Below, one piece after another: positions 40,615-49,554 of a DNA stretch of 64,000 bases. The number at the start of each line of letters is the position of its first letter. Positions within the stretch are counted from its first letter, which is position 1. The position numbers and the translations under genes were made by a program. Source of the stretch: a bacterium (Candidatus Blackallbacteria) CG13_big_fil_rev_8_21_14_2_50_49_14 (GTDB lineage Bacteria; Cyanobacteriota; Sericytochromatia; UBA7694); assembly GCA_002783405.1 (NCBI GenBank), contig PFGG01000052.1, forward strand, positions 19,546-83,545, written 5' to 3'. The notes beneath the pieces were generated by a model that saw nothing but the letters and a program-made list of their open reading frames with translations, was not told the origin of the DNA and ran no database searches.

Positions 40615-41021
40615 GCTACGCCACGCCCGAAGATCTGATTGCTGCTTCCCCTGCCCATCTGGTTGCCGATCTCACTGGCACTACTGAGCCGGATGAAGTG
40701 GCCATTGCTCGGGCGTTGGCAGATGCCAGTGCTGAAATTGACAGCTACCTGGCAGCCAGGTATTTTCTCCCACTTGGGACCGTACCAGAGAATCTGCGCC
40801 GCGTCAGCATTGACATCGCTCTCTATCGCCTGATGAACCTTCGGGCCTTGGGGGATATCGAAGATGCCCGCAAACGCTACGAAGATGCAGTGAAATACCT
40901 GATGGCTGTGGCCGATGGCAAGATCAGCTTGGGCCTGCCCACCGCTGATTCAGGAGCCGCCGCAGCCACAGGTATTGCCTACGTGGCCGCCCCTTCTGTC
41001 ATGAGCAATTTGGGGTATTGA
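40611..41021 (+). CDS. DUF1320 head-tail connector (Mu gp36)
   Basis: A 136-residue helical protein of the gp36/DUF1320 family: YATPEDLIAA at the start, ALADASAEIDSYLAARYFLPL, RVSIDIALYRL and RYEDAVKYLMAVADGKISLG are its regular marks. Such proteins are head-completion or connector components between portal and tail. Encoded between capsid and gp37 as in other Mu-like phages. Confidence 0.88.
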   Translation: MSYATPEDLIAASPAHLVADLTGTTEPDEVAIARALADASAEIDSYLAARYFLPLGTVPENLRRVSIDIALYRLMNLRALGDIEDARKRYEDAVKYLMAVADGKISLGLPTADSGAAAATGIAYVAAPSVMSNLGY

Positions 41022-41025
41022 AGCA

Positions 41026-41487
41026 ATGACCTGGGAGATGGAGATTGAGACCGCGATTGTGGACCGGCTGAAAATTGCCTTGGCCCCTCTGCCGGTCGAA
41101 GCGCTCCCAGACAAACCCTGGAATTTCACCCATCCCAGAGGGGCTGCTTTGGTGGTTTTTACTGGAGCAGATCCCGCCGAGGGGGTGGATCTTTACACCT
41201 CGGCCCAGCCCGTGACTTTGAGTTATGAGGTGGTTTTGCTCTCGCGCTCATTGCGGGACAACGCCGGACTATACCCGATGCTCGAAGCTGCCCGCAAAGC
41301 CCTGCTGGGTTGGCGGCCCGAAGATTCCGGCCTCACCCCCTTTCGCATGGGCCGGGTCACGAATCAAGGGTACGAAGACAGCGCCTGGCGCATGAGCCTG
41401 ATACTCACTACCCAAGCCATGTGGGTGGATGATGCAGAGCCCACTATCGGGCCGCTACTTAAGGAATTAACTTTTGAGGAGATTTAA
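41026..41487 (+). CDS. gp37-family protein (DUF1834), tail completion
   Basis: A 153-residue protein of the Mu gp37 family: EMEIETAIVDRLK start, central AALVVFTGADPAEGVDLYTS, and LYPMLEAARKALLGWRPEDS followed by a beta-rich end (WRMSLILTTQAMWV). Members are thought to be tail-terminator or minor tail proteins. It lies directly before the DUF2635-like gene and the sheath gene, the normal order. Confidence 0.85.
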   Translation: MTWEMEIETAIVDRLKIALAPLPVEALPDKPWNFTHPRGAALVVFTGADPAEGVDLYTSAQPVTLSYEVVLLSRSLRDNAGLYPMLEAARKALLGWRPEDSGLTPFRMGRVTNQGYEDSAWRMSLILTTQAMWVDDAEPTIGPLLKELTFEEI

Positions 41488-41490
41488 CTG

Positions 41491-41712
41491 ATGGCAAGCT
41501 ACACCTATTCCGGCCCGCCCTCTGGAACCACTTTAAACGATGGGCGCGAAGTGCTGTTTTATGATGGCAAGACCTACGACCTGCCTGCTGAAAACGAGTA
41601 CGTTTTATCTTTGGTTGCTCAAAAGCGCCTGGCACCCACCAAAGCCACCCCCAACCAAGTCAAAGCCCCCTCCAACCAAGTCAAAGCCCCCAAAGAGAAG
41701 GAGAAAGTCTGA
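41491..41712 (+). CDS. Small DUF2635-like protein before the tail sheath
   Basis: A 73-residue protein starting with a strand-rich part (GREVLFYDGKTYDLPAEN) and ending in a repetitive basic tail where NQVKAP occurs twice, encoded by a 20-bp direct repeat about 21 bases apart. It resembles Mu gp38/DUF2635 by place and size. The stop overlaps the sheath ATG by one base. Confidence 0.6.
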   Translation: MASYTYSGPPSGTTLNDGREVLFYDGKTYDLPAENEYVLSLVAQKRLAPTKATPNQVKAPSNQVKAPKEKEKV

Positions 41713-43142
41713 TGGCTGTAAATTACCTGCATGGTGTAGAAACCATCGAAAACGACAAAGGCCCCCGCCCGATTCGCACAGTCAAAACAGCTGTGGTGGG
41801 CCTGATTGGCACTGCCCCCATGGGTGCAATCAACGAGCCGATTGTCATCAACAGCGACCGCGATGTGGCCCAATTTGGCCCCATGACCCCCGGCTTTACC
41901 ATCCCCCAGGCCTTGGACGCCATCTTTGATCAAGGGGCGGGCACGGTGATTGTGATCAACGTCTTGGACCCCGATACCCACAAAACAGCAGTGGCAGACG
42001 AAGCCGTTACCTTCAGTACCACCACAAACAAAGTCAAACTGGACAATCCCCATGTGGCTAATCTGGTGCTGAAAAACAATGCCGGTGATGTGACCTATGT
42101 GCTCAACACCGATTACAAAGTGAATCTCGTCACTGGCGAGCTTGAGCGCGTGGTCGGCGGGGCCATTGCCAGCGGTGGGGCAGCCAAAGCCAGCTATGAT
42201 TATGCCGATCCCACTGAAGTGGTTGCAGCGGATATTATCGGGGAAGTGACTGTGGGCGGCCTGCGCACGGGAATCAAGGCCCTCGAAGACACATATAACC
42301 TCTTTGGATTCTTTGCCAAGATCCTGATTTCACCTGTCTTCTGCACCCAAAACAGCGTTGCCGCAGAGATGATCAGCATGGCTGTCAAACTGCGTGCTTT
42401 TGCCTTGATTGATGCACCGATTGGCACCACCCCGGCCCAGGCCATCACCGGACGCGGCCCCAGTGGTTCGATCAACTTCAATACCAGCTCTGAGCGGGCA
42501 ATTCTCTGCTATCCCCATCTCAAGGTCTACGACCCTGTACTGGATGAAAACCGCCTGGAGCCCTTTAGCCAGCGCTTGGCTGGGGTGATGTGTCGCCGCG
42601 ATGTGGACAACGGTTATTGGTGGTCGCCCTCCAATATGGAAATCTTGGGTATTGTCGGAGCCGAACGCTCCATTTCTGCACGGGTCAACGATCCCAATAC
42701 CGAAGCCAACCAGCTCAACGAAGCGGGCATCATGACCATTTTCAACAGCTTTGGCACGGGTCTGCGCACCTGGGGCAACCGCAGCGCCGCTTTCCCCAGC
42801 AATACCAGCCCCAAGAATTTCATCTCTGTGCGCCGCACTGCTGATGTGCTGCATGAATCGGTTGAATTTGCCATGCTGCAATTCATCGACTATCCCATTG
42901 ATGATGTCTTAATTGACGCCATTTTGCAGAGTGCCAATGCCTTTGTTCGCACCCTGATTGGCCGTGGGGCTATTATCGACGGCCTGGTTACATACGACCC
43001 GGCCAAGAACCCGCCCACGGAAATTGCTGCCGGGCACCTCACTTTTGACGTGACATTTGTCCCACCGACCCCGGCTGAGCGTATCACGTTTGAATCTTTT
43101 ATCGACATCAACCTGCTGGCTGGCCTCGGGGCCGCCGCTTAA
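41712..43142 (+). CDS. Contractile tail sheath protein
   Basis: A 476-residue sheath subunit. The start HGVETIENDKGPRPIRTVKT, with VVGLIGTAP soon after, then QALDAIFDQGAGTVIVINVL, and the C-terminal GVMCRRDVDNGYWWSPSN, FISVRRTADVLHESVEFAML and PTEIAAGHLTFDVTFVPPTPAERI, match P2 FI/Mu L-type sheaths. Its subunits form the outer contractile tube around the inner tube encoded next. Presence of a sheath makes the phage a myovirus-type particle. Confidence 0.95.
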   Translation: MAVNYLHGVETIENDKGPRPIRTVKTAVVGLIGTAPMGAINEPIVINSDRDVAQFGPMTPGFTIPQALDAIFDQGAGTVIVINVLDPDTHKTAVADEAVTFSTTTNKVKLDNPHVANLVLKNNAGDVTYVLNTDYKVNLVTGELERVVGGAIASGGAAKASYDYADPTEVVAADIIGEVTVGGLRTGIKALEDTYNLFGFFAKILISPVFCTQNSVAAEMISMAVKLRAFALIDAPIGTTPAQAITGRGPSGSINFNTSSERAILCYPHLKVYDPVLDENRLEPFSQRLAGVMCRRDVDNGYWWSPSNMEILGIVGAERSISARVNDPNTEANQLNEAGIMTIFNSFGTGLRTWGNRSAAFPSNTSPKNFISVRRTADVLHESVEFAMLQFIDYPIDDVLIDAILQSANAFVRTLIGRGAIIDGLVTYDPAKNPPTEIAAGHLTFDVTFVPPTPAERITFESFIDINLLAGLGAAA

Positions 43143-43163
43143 TACTAAAGGAGAAAACCCCCC

Positions 43164-43685
43164 GTGGCTAAAATCGAAATTAACCGCCTGGTCAATGCCA
43201 ATTGTTTCTTTGATGGGAACAATCTGCTGGGGCGCGTCGAAGAAATCACCCTGCCTGAAATCAAGATGAAAATGGCCGAACACAAGGCCTTGGGAATGGT
43301 GGGCTCTATCGAAGCCTTCTCAGGTTTTGAAAAGCTCGAAGGCAAGATCAAGTGGTCCAGCCTCTATCCCGATGTCATGAAAAAAACGGCCAATCCCTTC
43401 AAGGCAGCACAGGTTCAGGTTCGGGGTTCTTTGGAATCCTGGACCGGCCAAGGCCGCACAGCTCAGGCCAAAGTGGTCATTACCTTGACCCTGACCTTTA
43501 AGAAATTCCCCGGTGGCAATTTCAAGCCCCAGGACAATGTCGAGATGGAGACCGATTACGCCTGCACCTACATGAAGCAGACCGTGAACGGTGAAGACAT
43601 TGTGGAAATTGATGTGCTCGAAAACATCTACAAAGTGGGTGGCGTGGATATGCTCACGCAATACCGCTCGAATATTGGGGGTTAG
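43164..43685 (+). CDS. Tail tube protein (P2 FII-like)
   Basis: A 173-residue inner tube subunit starting at GTG 43164 with AAAGGAG upstream. EINRLVNANCFFDGNNLLGR, VEEITLPEIKMKMAEHKALG and GMVGSIEAFSGFEKLEGKIKW follow the P2 FII pattern closely, which differs from the tube protein of Mu itself. It polymerises along the tape measure and is enclosed by the sheath. Confidence 0.92.
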   Translation: MAKIEINRLVNANCFFDGNNLLGRVEEITLPEIKMKMAEHKALGMVGSIEAFSGFEKLEGKIKWSSLYPDVMKKTANPFKAAQVQVRGSLESWTGQGRTAQAKVVITLTLTFKKFPGGNFKPQDNVEMETDYACTYMKQTVNGEDIVEIDVLENIYKVGGVDMLTQYRSNIGG

Positions 43686-43693
43686 ACTAAACC

Positions 43694-43978
43694 ATGGAAC
43701 CTACAACCCAAACCACTGAATCCCAGGAAGCCAAGCCCACCCAAATTGAAGTGCCCCTGTCTGATGGCCGCACTGCGATTGTGCGCAAAGGCAAAGGAAA
43801 ACAGCTCAGAAACGCGATGCGAATCACCGATGACCCCAATGAGTTTGGCATGATTCTGGCTGCCGACTGTACGACTATCAACGGCGAATCCCTGAGCTAC
43901 GAAGACGAGTTTTTGGAGATGGATCTTGAAGACTGTAATGCCCTGATCCAGGCTTCCAACAAACTCATGGGAAAGTAG
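43694..43978 (+). CDS. Tail assembly chaperone, zero-frame product
   Basis: A 94-residue protein (IEVPLSDGRTAIVRKGKGKQ, then EFGMILAADCTTING and a short acidic helix) of the P2 E / Mu gp41 kind, which coats the tape measure during tail assembly. The frame stops at TAG 43976-43978, immediately after a slippery heptamer GGGAAAG at 43969-43975. A longer product from -1 frameshifting is listed separately. Encoded between tube and tape measure genes. Confidence 0.85.
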   Translation: MEPTTQTTESQEAKPTQIEVPLSDGRTAIVRKGKGKQLRNAMRITDDPNEFGMILAADCTTINGESLSYEDEFLEMDLEDCNALIQASNKLMGK

Positions 43979-44130
43979 CAATTCCCTCCCCTCAACAACT
44001 CATTCACCTCAGCCATGTCACTGGGGCCAGCCCATCTGAAATAGATGCAATGGATATCGACGACCTGGCGTGGTGGTGTGACGAGTCAATCAAGTACTGG
44101 AACTTTATCAACACCCCCAAGGAGGATTAA
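43694..44130 (+). CDS. Tail assembly chaperone, predicted -1 frameshift product
   Basis: The heptamer G GGA AAG (43969-43975) is in the right phase for simultaneous tRNA slippage. Sliding back one base continues translation from 43975 for 51 residues (VAIPSPQQLIHLSHV ... DLAWWCDESIKYWNF) to TAA 44128-44130, giving a 145-residue fusion. This second frame has no start codon with a ribosome site at its beginning. Conserved -1 frameshifting of this gene pair is known in lambda, P2 and Mu-like phages; the sequence here shows site and open second frame. Confidence 0.82.
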
Positions 44131-44133
44131 TCC

Positions 44134-46644
44134 ATGTCTGACATGCTTTTGGCCATGTTGTTAACTCTCAAAGACATGGCCAGTGGTCCTTTGGGGCAGT
44201 TTCAGGGCAATGTGAAAAAGCTGAGTCATGACTTGATGGCCACAGGTGTTGTTTCAAGAGCAATGGGGCAAGGGATTCTCAATGGCTTAAAAGCGCCTAT
44301 TGCGGCTTTTGCTGAAGCTGAAGACGCGGCAACCCGCCTGCGAGTTTCGATGATGGACTCCAAAGGCATCTCAAAAGGCTTTGAGCAGGTCAACAAACTG
44401 GCCACAGATCTGGGCAATAAATTGCCAGGCACGACCGCAGATTTCCAAGAAATGATGACAGCTCTGAATCAGCAGGGGGTGTCTGCTCAATCCATTCTTG
44501 GCGGGGTTGGCAAGTCAGCCGCTTATCTGGGTGTTCAGTTAAAAATGCCTTATAGAGACGCTGCTATCTTTGCCGCCAAAGTAGGTGAGGCGGCTGGGGT
44601 GGCAGCCAAAGACATGGAAAAGTTTATGGATACCATTCAGCGCACAGCCAATCTGGGTGTTGAAACCACAGAGATGCAGTATGCCTTTGGCCGTTCTGCT
44701 GGTGCATTGAAAAATGTAGGTATGCAGGGCTTGGAGTCAGCAAAATCTCTCAGTGTCATGTATGCCCAGTTGATCAAAACAGGTCTATCCGGTGAAACGG
44801 TAGGCACGAACTTTGCAGGCATGTTGGAAAACCTCAAAAAGTACCAGTACCAGATTGGCGACAAAGCAACCACGGCCCACCAGAGTCTTAAAAAACTGGG
44901 CATTGAGATGCAGTTTTTTGATAAACAGGGCAAAATGAACGGCCCGCGTGAAATGATTGCTCAGCTTGAAAAGCTCAAGAAATTGACTCCTGAGCAGCGC
45001 GCAAAAGCAATGGATGGCATTTTTGGTGGAGGCCAAGACTCTCAAATGGTTAATACGCTTGTTGCTGGAGGCGTAAAAGCCTATGACGAAATGGCTAGAA
45101 AAGCAAAAGCACAAGCCGATCTGAACGCCAAAGTTGAAGCTCAACTGCGAACCCTCAAAAATATCTGGGATTCGGCCACAGGCACTTTTACCAATATGCT
45201 TGCCACACTGGGTGAATCCATTGCGCCTGAACTCAAAGCCATGGCAGATGGTTTGGGTAAAATTTCTGAAAAGCTCCAGGCTTTTGCCAAAGCCCATCCC
45301 ATGCTCACCAAGATTGTGGTAGGCCTTACGGCCATCAGTGGCGTTGCTTTGCTGGTTGGTGGAACTGCATTGATGGGTTTAGGCGCGATCTCTTCAGGAG
45401 CCCCTTTAGCTGGGGCTGCTGTGACGATTCTTTCAACCAAGTTCTATGCCCTGATGAGTTCTGTTCTGAAAAGCAGTGCGGCCATGAAAGCCTGGAATGC
45501 GGTCACTGGAGCCAAACTTGTGGCTGGTGGAAATGCCTCAGTCGGGGGAACCTTTACAAGGATGGCCACTGGGATGAAAAATTATGCTTCTTCCGTAGCC
45601 ATGGCTGCGAAAGGTGGAATTGTTGCCCTTCCTGGTTTGATTATGACCAAGGCCAGTGCAATGCGTGTGGCTACGGTCGCTGGAGCAAAATGGTCCGTGC
45701 AAATGCTGACAGCAAAGCATTCTGTCAGTGGTCTTGCCAGCGCTGGATGGGCACGCATATTGACAGGATTGCGGGCTGTTGCGGTCGGCTTTCGGGCCAT
45801 GGGTCTTGCTGCGCTGGCAAACCCTGTGGGTATTGCCATTGCTGCCATTGCAGTTGGGGCGGTTCTTGTTTTCAAATATTGGAAACCGATCTCTGGTTTT
45901 TTTAAAGGTTTGTGGCATGGCCTGATGGTGGGCCTGAAGCCCCTTAAACCGGCCTTTGATGCTGCCTTTGCGGCTGTTGCCCCCATTATTCAGCCCATTG
46001 TGGGCGCTTTAAAGGGCGTTTGGAACTGGCTTAAAAGCCTATTGAGCCCCGTTGATGATGTTGGCAACCGGGGTCAAAAGATGGGGGTTCAAATGGGTTT
46101 GGCTATTGCTGGCATCATAAAAAAAGGGGCGGAGATGTTGACCTATTTTACCGGGTTGCCGGGCCAGCTTTTATCTATTGGCACAAATATGATGATGGGT
46201 CTGTTAAACGGCATTACAGCAGGCGCAGGACGGGTATTGGCTAAAATTGGTGAGATTGCCAATAGCATTAAAAGCAAATTTGCGGGAATCATGGGAATCC
46301 AATCTCCTTCTCGGGTTTTCATGGGCTTTGGTCAAAACTTGGGCGCTGGCCTGGAGCTGGGAATGGTGGCCAAGGCTGCTGGTATTGCTGGGGCTGCCAA
46401 GAAACTGGCGATTGCGGCCACGCCAAACATGCCCAAAGTGGCTGCCCCGAACCTTGCTTTGGCATCTGCCAGGGGTGGCGCTGGAGGTGGCAATCAGATT
46501 ACCTTTGCGCCCACGATTCAGCTTATGGCTGGGCCTGGTCTGTCTTCTGAGCAGCAGATGCAGCAAGCGGTGCGGGATCTCTATCCAGAATTCAAGCGCC
46601 TGATGGACCGCTATAGCCACGATAAGAAACGAGCCAACGCATGA
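44134..46644 (+). CDS. Tail tape measure protein
   Basis: An 836-residue protein with AAGGAGG upstream. The N-terminal 350 residues are the TP901-type tape measure core (GVEQVNKLATDLGNKLPGTT-like start, GVSAQSILGGVGKSAAYLGV, FMDTIQRTANLGVETTEMQY, MDGIFGGGQDSQMVNTLV). Long helical and Ala/Gly-rich hydrophobic regions follow (PMLTKIVVGLTAISGVALLV, ANPVGIAIAAIAVGAVLVF), then QSPSRVFMGFGQNLGAGLELG near the end. Its length sets the tail length, roughly 0.15 nm per residue in other phages, so about 125 nm here. Confidence 0.93.
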   Translation: MSDMLLAMLLTLKDMASGPLGQFQGNVKKLSHDLMATGVVSRAMGQGILNGLKAPIAAFAEAEDAATRLRVSMMDSKGISKGFEQVNKLATDLGNKLPGTTADFQEMMTALNQQGVSAQSILGGVGKSAAYLGVQLKMPYRDAAIFAAKVGEAAGVAAKDMEKFMDTIQRTANLGVETTEMQYAFGRSAGALKNVGMQGLESAKSLSVMYAQLIKTGLSGETVGTNFAGMLENLKKYQYQIGDKATTAHQSLKKLGIEMQFFDKQGKMNGPREMIAQLEKLKKLTPEQRAKAMDGIFGGGQDSQMVNTLVAGGVKAYDEMARKAKAQADLNAKVEAQLRTLKNIWDSATGTFTNMLATLGESIAPELKAMADGLGKISEKLQAFAKAHPMLTKIVVGLTAISGVALLVGGTALMGLGAISSGAPLAGAAVTILSTKFYALMSSVLKSSAAMKAWNAVTGAKLVAGGNASVGGTFTRMATGMKNYASSVAMAAKGGIVALPGLIMTKASAMRVATVAGAKWSVQMLTAKHSVSGLASAGWARILTGLRAVAVGFRAMGLAALANPVGIAIAAIAVGAVLVFKYWKPISGFFKGLWHGLMVGLKPLKPAFDAAFAAVAPIIQPIVGALKGVWNWLKSLLSPVDDVGNRGQKMGVQMGLAIAGIIKKGAEMLTYFTGLPGQLLSIGTNMMMGLLNGITAGAGRVLAKIGEIANSIKSKFAGIMGIQSPSRVFMGFGQNLGAGLELGMVAKAAGIAGAAKKLAIAATPNMPKVAAPNLALASARGGAGGGNQITFAPTIQLMAGPGLSSEQQMQQAVRDLYPEFKRLMDRYSHDKKRANA

Positions 46645-47543
46645 CCACTTGGGCCACGCTTGGGGAGACTGAAATTGAGGTCTTGTCCGGGCCTTCTGCC
46701 TTTGGGGTGAAATATGCCTCGAACTTTGCAGACATTCCCCTGATTGGCCGCAAAAGTGCATTGCAGCACACGGGTTTTGCGCCTGATGAAATCTCCTGGG
46801 CTGTTCGCTTGAATGCAGTTTGGAGCAATCCAGCGGATGAACTGCGCAAGCTCAAAGAGCACATGGATAAACACAATACGCTGTCCTTGGTGATGGGAAC
46901 CGGGGAATACCGGGGCGTCTTTGTCATCAAAGATTTGGATGTGGCCTTGCAGCACACCGATCCCGAGGGAAATATTCTCGACATGGAGCTGAACATGTCT
47001 TTGCAGGAGTATACGGGAGACCCGGCCAAGCCCAATCCCCCCGGCGTGATTAAAGACACCTTGCCGATTGGGGCCATTGCCAATCCCACGGTTTTGCTGA
47101 CAGAGCCCCCTGGTGGATTTCTTGAGACGCTGGATGCAGCCATGGCCACGATTGAGACCATTGGCGAGGCTTCGGCCCGCGTGAATGACATTGTGGCCAG
47201 TGCTCAGAACGGGGATATTTTGGGCGCGGTCAGCTTGGCTGGGGCCTATTCCCCTGAGCTGTTTGAAATGGCACAGATGTTGCCCATTGAAGACTTTCAG
47301 CAAATCGAAGAGATTGCAGTCATTGCCCAAGACGCTGGTGAAGTGGCCTCTGGCCTGAGTGCCGCCCAAACGGAAATCAACACAGCGGCCTTGATGCTGG
47401 AGCAGTCCACCGATCTGGGCGGGTTAAGCGCAGCAGCGGGCCACATGTCTGGAGCTGTGGGCATGTCAGCAGGAACCCAACCCGCTTTGGAACGCTTGCA
47501 GGCCTGGGGTGAAGTGGGCAGTCGTTTGGGAGGCCCCAATTGA
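46641..47543 (+). CDS. Tail protein, P2 gpU-like with C-terminal extension
   Basis: A 300-residue protein. The first 130 residues match the P2 gpU pattern: FADIPLIGRKSALQHTGFAP, ADELRKLKEHMDKHNTLSLV, then GEYRGVFVIKDLDV. P2 gpU is about 160 residues, so the 150-residue Ala/Glu-rich helical extension is additional. It overlaps the tape measure stop by 4 bases and precedes gpX, the P2 order. Confidence 0.85.
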   Translation: MTTWATLGETEIEVLSGPSAFGVKYASNFADIPLIGRKSALQHTGFAPDEISWAVRLNAVWSNPADELRKLKEHMDKHNTLSLVMGTGEYRGVFVIKDLDVALQHTDPEGNILDMELNMSLQEYTGDPAKPNPPGVIKDTLPIGAIANPTVLLTEPPGGFLETLDAAMATIETIGEASARVNDIVASAQNGDILGAVSLAGAYSPELFEMAQMLPIEDFQQIEEIAVIAQDAGEVASGLSAAQTEINTAALMLEQSTDLGGLSAAAGHMSGAVGMSAGTQPALERLQAWGEVGSRLGGPN

Positions 47544-47749
47544 CACAATACCTGGAGCATATCACCACCGAAGGGGAGCGCTGGGACAGCATTGCCTGGA
47601 AGTATTATGGCGATGTCACGCAAATGGGTCTCCTGATTGAAACCAATCCCCAGGCCCCGATCAAACCCACCTTGCCAGCTGGCATGAAGCTCTTGATTCC
47701 CCTGATCGAGCAGCCCAAAGAAGTGCAGGGCCTGCCACCGTGGAAGTAA
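47540..47749 (+). CDS. Tail protein X (P2 gpX-like, LysM-type)
   Basis: A 69-residue protein starting at TTG 47540, overlapping the previous stop by 4 bases. EGERWDSIAWKYYGDVTQMG, then ETNPQAPI, is the short LysM-like core of the tail X family, thought to help baseplate or hub attachment. It overlaps gpD by 10 bases. Confidence 0.9.
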   Translation: MTQYLEHITTEGERWDSIAWKYYGDVTQMGLLIETNPQAPIKPTLPAGMKLLIPLIEQPKEVQGLPPWK

Positions 47750-48741
47750 AGCAGGCAGTTCAACCGGCGTTTAAGCTCTTTTACAATGGCAAAGATGTCA
47801 GCAAAGATCTGGCCCCTTACGTCACCGAAATCACGTACACAGACAAGCTGACAGGCCAATCTGACGAGCTAGATATTTCCGTGATGGACCCCGATGGCCG
47901 CTGGCTGGATGCCTGGTACCCAGAAAAAGGGGCCGAAGTCCAATTGGAATATGGCTATGCCCACAAAGCCTTGGTCAAGGCCGGGGCCTTTGAAGTTGAT
48001 GAAATTGAGATCGAAGGGCCCCCCGCTGCTGTGCGTATTCGCGCACTCTCAGCAGGCCTGAGCCGTCAGGCCCGCACCCGGATTGGCAAGGCGTATGAAA
48101 AAACCACCCTCAAAGGGATCGTCGATAAGGTTGCCAAGCGGCTCAAAGCCAAGGTCAGTGGGCAGATTGCAGATATTCAGATTCCCAAGGCCACCCAGTA
48201 TGGCGAGACCGATTGGGTCTTTCTGATACGTTTGTGCCGTGAGTATGGGTATGAAGTTAAGCTGACAAATAACAACCAAACTTTGGTGGTCGCCAAGCTC
48301 AAAGACCTTGCCACTCAAAAGGCCATCCGGGTAATCACACCTGCAGATTTATCCAGCTACCAATACCGGGACAAAATCACAGAAGTGCCCGCCAAAACTG
48401 AGGTAAAGCACCATGACCCACAAAAGAAAAAGCTTGTTACAGGTGACGCTCAGGCCCAAACGCAAGACAAAACCGCCAGCGATACGCGCAAAAAGGTGGT
48501 CCCCGTCAAGACGCCAGGTCAAGCCAAAGAAGTGGCCCAAGCTGAGCAAGAGCGGCATGAAATCGACAAAACCAGTTTTACTCTCACTCTGTGGGGAGAT
48601 GAAAGTTTGGTGGCAGGGGCTAGAGTAACGGTGGCCAAATTCGGCAAACTCAATGGCGAATACATGATTATCGAGGCCAAACATACCCTTTCGCGCAGTG
48701 GTTACAGTACAGAAACCCAAATGAAGCGGGTGGCGGCATGA
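47740..48741 (+). CDS. Baseplate hub protein (P2 gpD / late control D family)
   Basis: A 333-residue hub protein starting at GTG 47740. Marks of the family are KLFYNGKDVSKDLAPYV, TYTDKLTGQSDELDISVMD, WLDAWYPEKGAEV, the AFEVDEIEIEGPP strand, YEKTTLKGIVDKVAKRL and YGETDWVFLIRLCREYGY. It forms the trimeric hub carrying the spike, related to T4 gp27. The basic Gln/Lys-rich loop (about 225-270) is variable. Confidence 0.93.
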   Translation: MEVKQAVQPAFKLFYNGKDVSKDLAPYVTEITYTDKLTGQSDELDISVMDPDGRWLDAWYPEKGAEVQLEYGYAHKALVKAGAFEVDEIEIEGPPAAVRIRALSAGLSRQARTRIGKAYEKTTLKGIVDKVAKRLKAKVSGQIADIQIPKATQYGETDWVFLIRLCREYGYEVKLTNNNQTLVVAKLKDLATQKAIRVITPADLSSYQYRDKITEVPAKTEVKHHDPQKKKLVTGDAQAQTQDKTASDTRKKVVPVKTPGQAKEVAQAEQERHEIDKTSFTLTLWGDESLVAGARVTVAKFGKLNGEYMIIEAKHTLSRSGYSTETQMKRVAA

Positions 48742-49274
48742 GCGAAACCTTTCATGAATCAGCTGTTACCCTGCGTTATGGCCTAATCGAAGAGATCGAC
48801 GAAGACAAATACTTGGTCAAGGTCAAGCTCCTCGATCTGGACGATATGATTACCCACTGGCTGCCACTGGCTGCCTCAGTCACCCAAGACGACAAGAGCC
48901 AAGACACCATCGACATCGGCACCCAGGTTGCGCTCTTGCTGGATTCCAGGGGCGAAGAAGGCATTATCATCGGGGCGGTCTATTCAGACGAAGATCCACC
49001 CCCGGCCCCATCCAAAGACAAATGGCACCGCAAGTTTAAAGACGGTACCATCATTGAATATGACCGCTCTGCTCACATTCTCAAGGTGGATGCCCAAGGC
49101 GAAATTACCATCAAAGCGAGCGGGCCCGTGAAAGTCGAAGGTCAAAACGTGACCGTGAAAGGCACACAGGTCAAAATTGAAGCCCAGATCTGTGAGATAG
49201 ATGCCCCGCTCACGAAGGTGAATAATATCTTGGTTCAGGGCAAGATTATCTTTCCTCCCCCGGCCCCGGTGTGA
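48738..49274 (+). CDS. Baseplate assembly protein V / tail spike (P2 gpV-like)
   Basis: A 178-residue spike protein. RYGLIEEIDEDKYLVKVKLLD is the N-terminal OB-like domain; GTQVALLLDSRGEEGIIIGAVY follows; the C-terminal half is a beta-helix of alternating short repeats (ILKVDAQGEITIKASGPVKV, NVTVKGTQVKIEAQ) ending in FPPPAPV. It forms the membrane-piercing tip under the hub. The last codons overlap the late-cluster motif region. Confidence 0.9.
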   Translation: MSETFHESAVTLRYGLIEEIDEDKYLVKVKLLDLDDMITHWLPLAASVTQDDKSQDTIDIGTQVALLLDSRGEEGIIIGAVYSDEDPPPAPSKDKWHRKFKDGTIIEYDRSAHILKVDAQGEITIKASGPVKVEGQNVTVKGTQVKIEAQICEIDAPLTKVNNILVQGKIIFPPPAPV

Positions 49275-49290
49275 AGCATGTCACCACGAC
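49264..49290 (+). promoter_or_regulatory. Late-cluster motif before the baseplate and fibre genes
   Basis: Third copy of the late motif, TGTCACCACGAC at 49279-49290, directly after the gpV stop and 42 bases before the next start. The whole 27-base block matches 38063-38089 with one difference. TATTCT at 49320-49325 may be the -10, 29 bases after the motif, similar to the lysis copy. Confidence 0.55.
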
Positions 49291-49332
49291 CATTTCAGGC
49301 ATTCAGACCTATTCTGGTATCAGAGGTATTCC

Positions 49333-49554
49333 ATGATTCTTTACCCCGGCAGGCCCATTCTTTACCGTCTCCCCCTCGAAGAGCCCGAAGGCGCTTTTCA
49401 AGTGGTCGGAGCTTTGGCCATGTCTGCTGATGCTGGGGATTTGACTGTGTTTATCCTAGACCCAGCCGGTGTTGGGGTTTCTTACCATGTCCCATTCTCT
49501 GAAGAGCCGTTGCCCAATACCTGGACGTGGGCTCCCGTGGACCCTGCCCCATGA
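49333..49554 (+). CDS. Small unknown baseplate-region protein
   Basis: A 73-residue beta-rich protein (MILYPGRPILYRLPLEEPEG) of unknown function, with GAGGT 9 bases upstream of the ATG. First gene after the late motif; ATGA overlap with the gp25-like wedge gene suggests coupling. Confidence 0.6.
   Translation: MILYPGRPILYRLPLEEPEGAFQVVGALAMSADAGDLTVFILDPAGVGVSYHVPFSEEPLPNTWTWAPVDPAP

Noticed and set aside
41640..41690. 20-bp direct repeat (NQVKAP coding)
   Set aside because: Lies in frame in a low-complexity protein tail; a coding repeat rather than a regulatory site.
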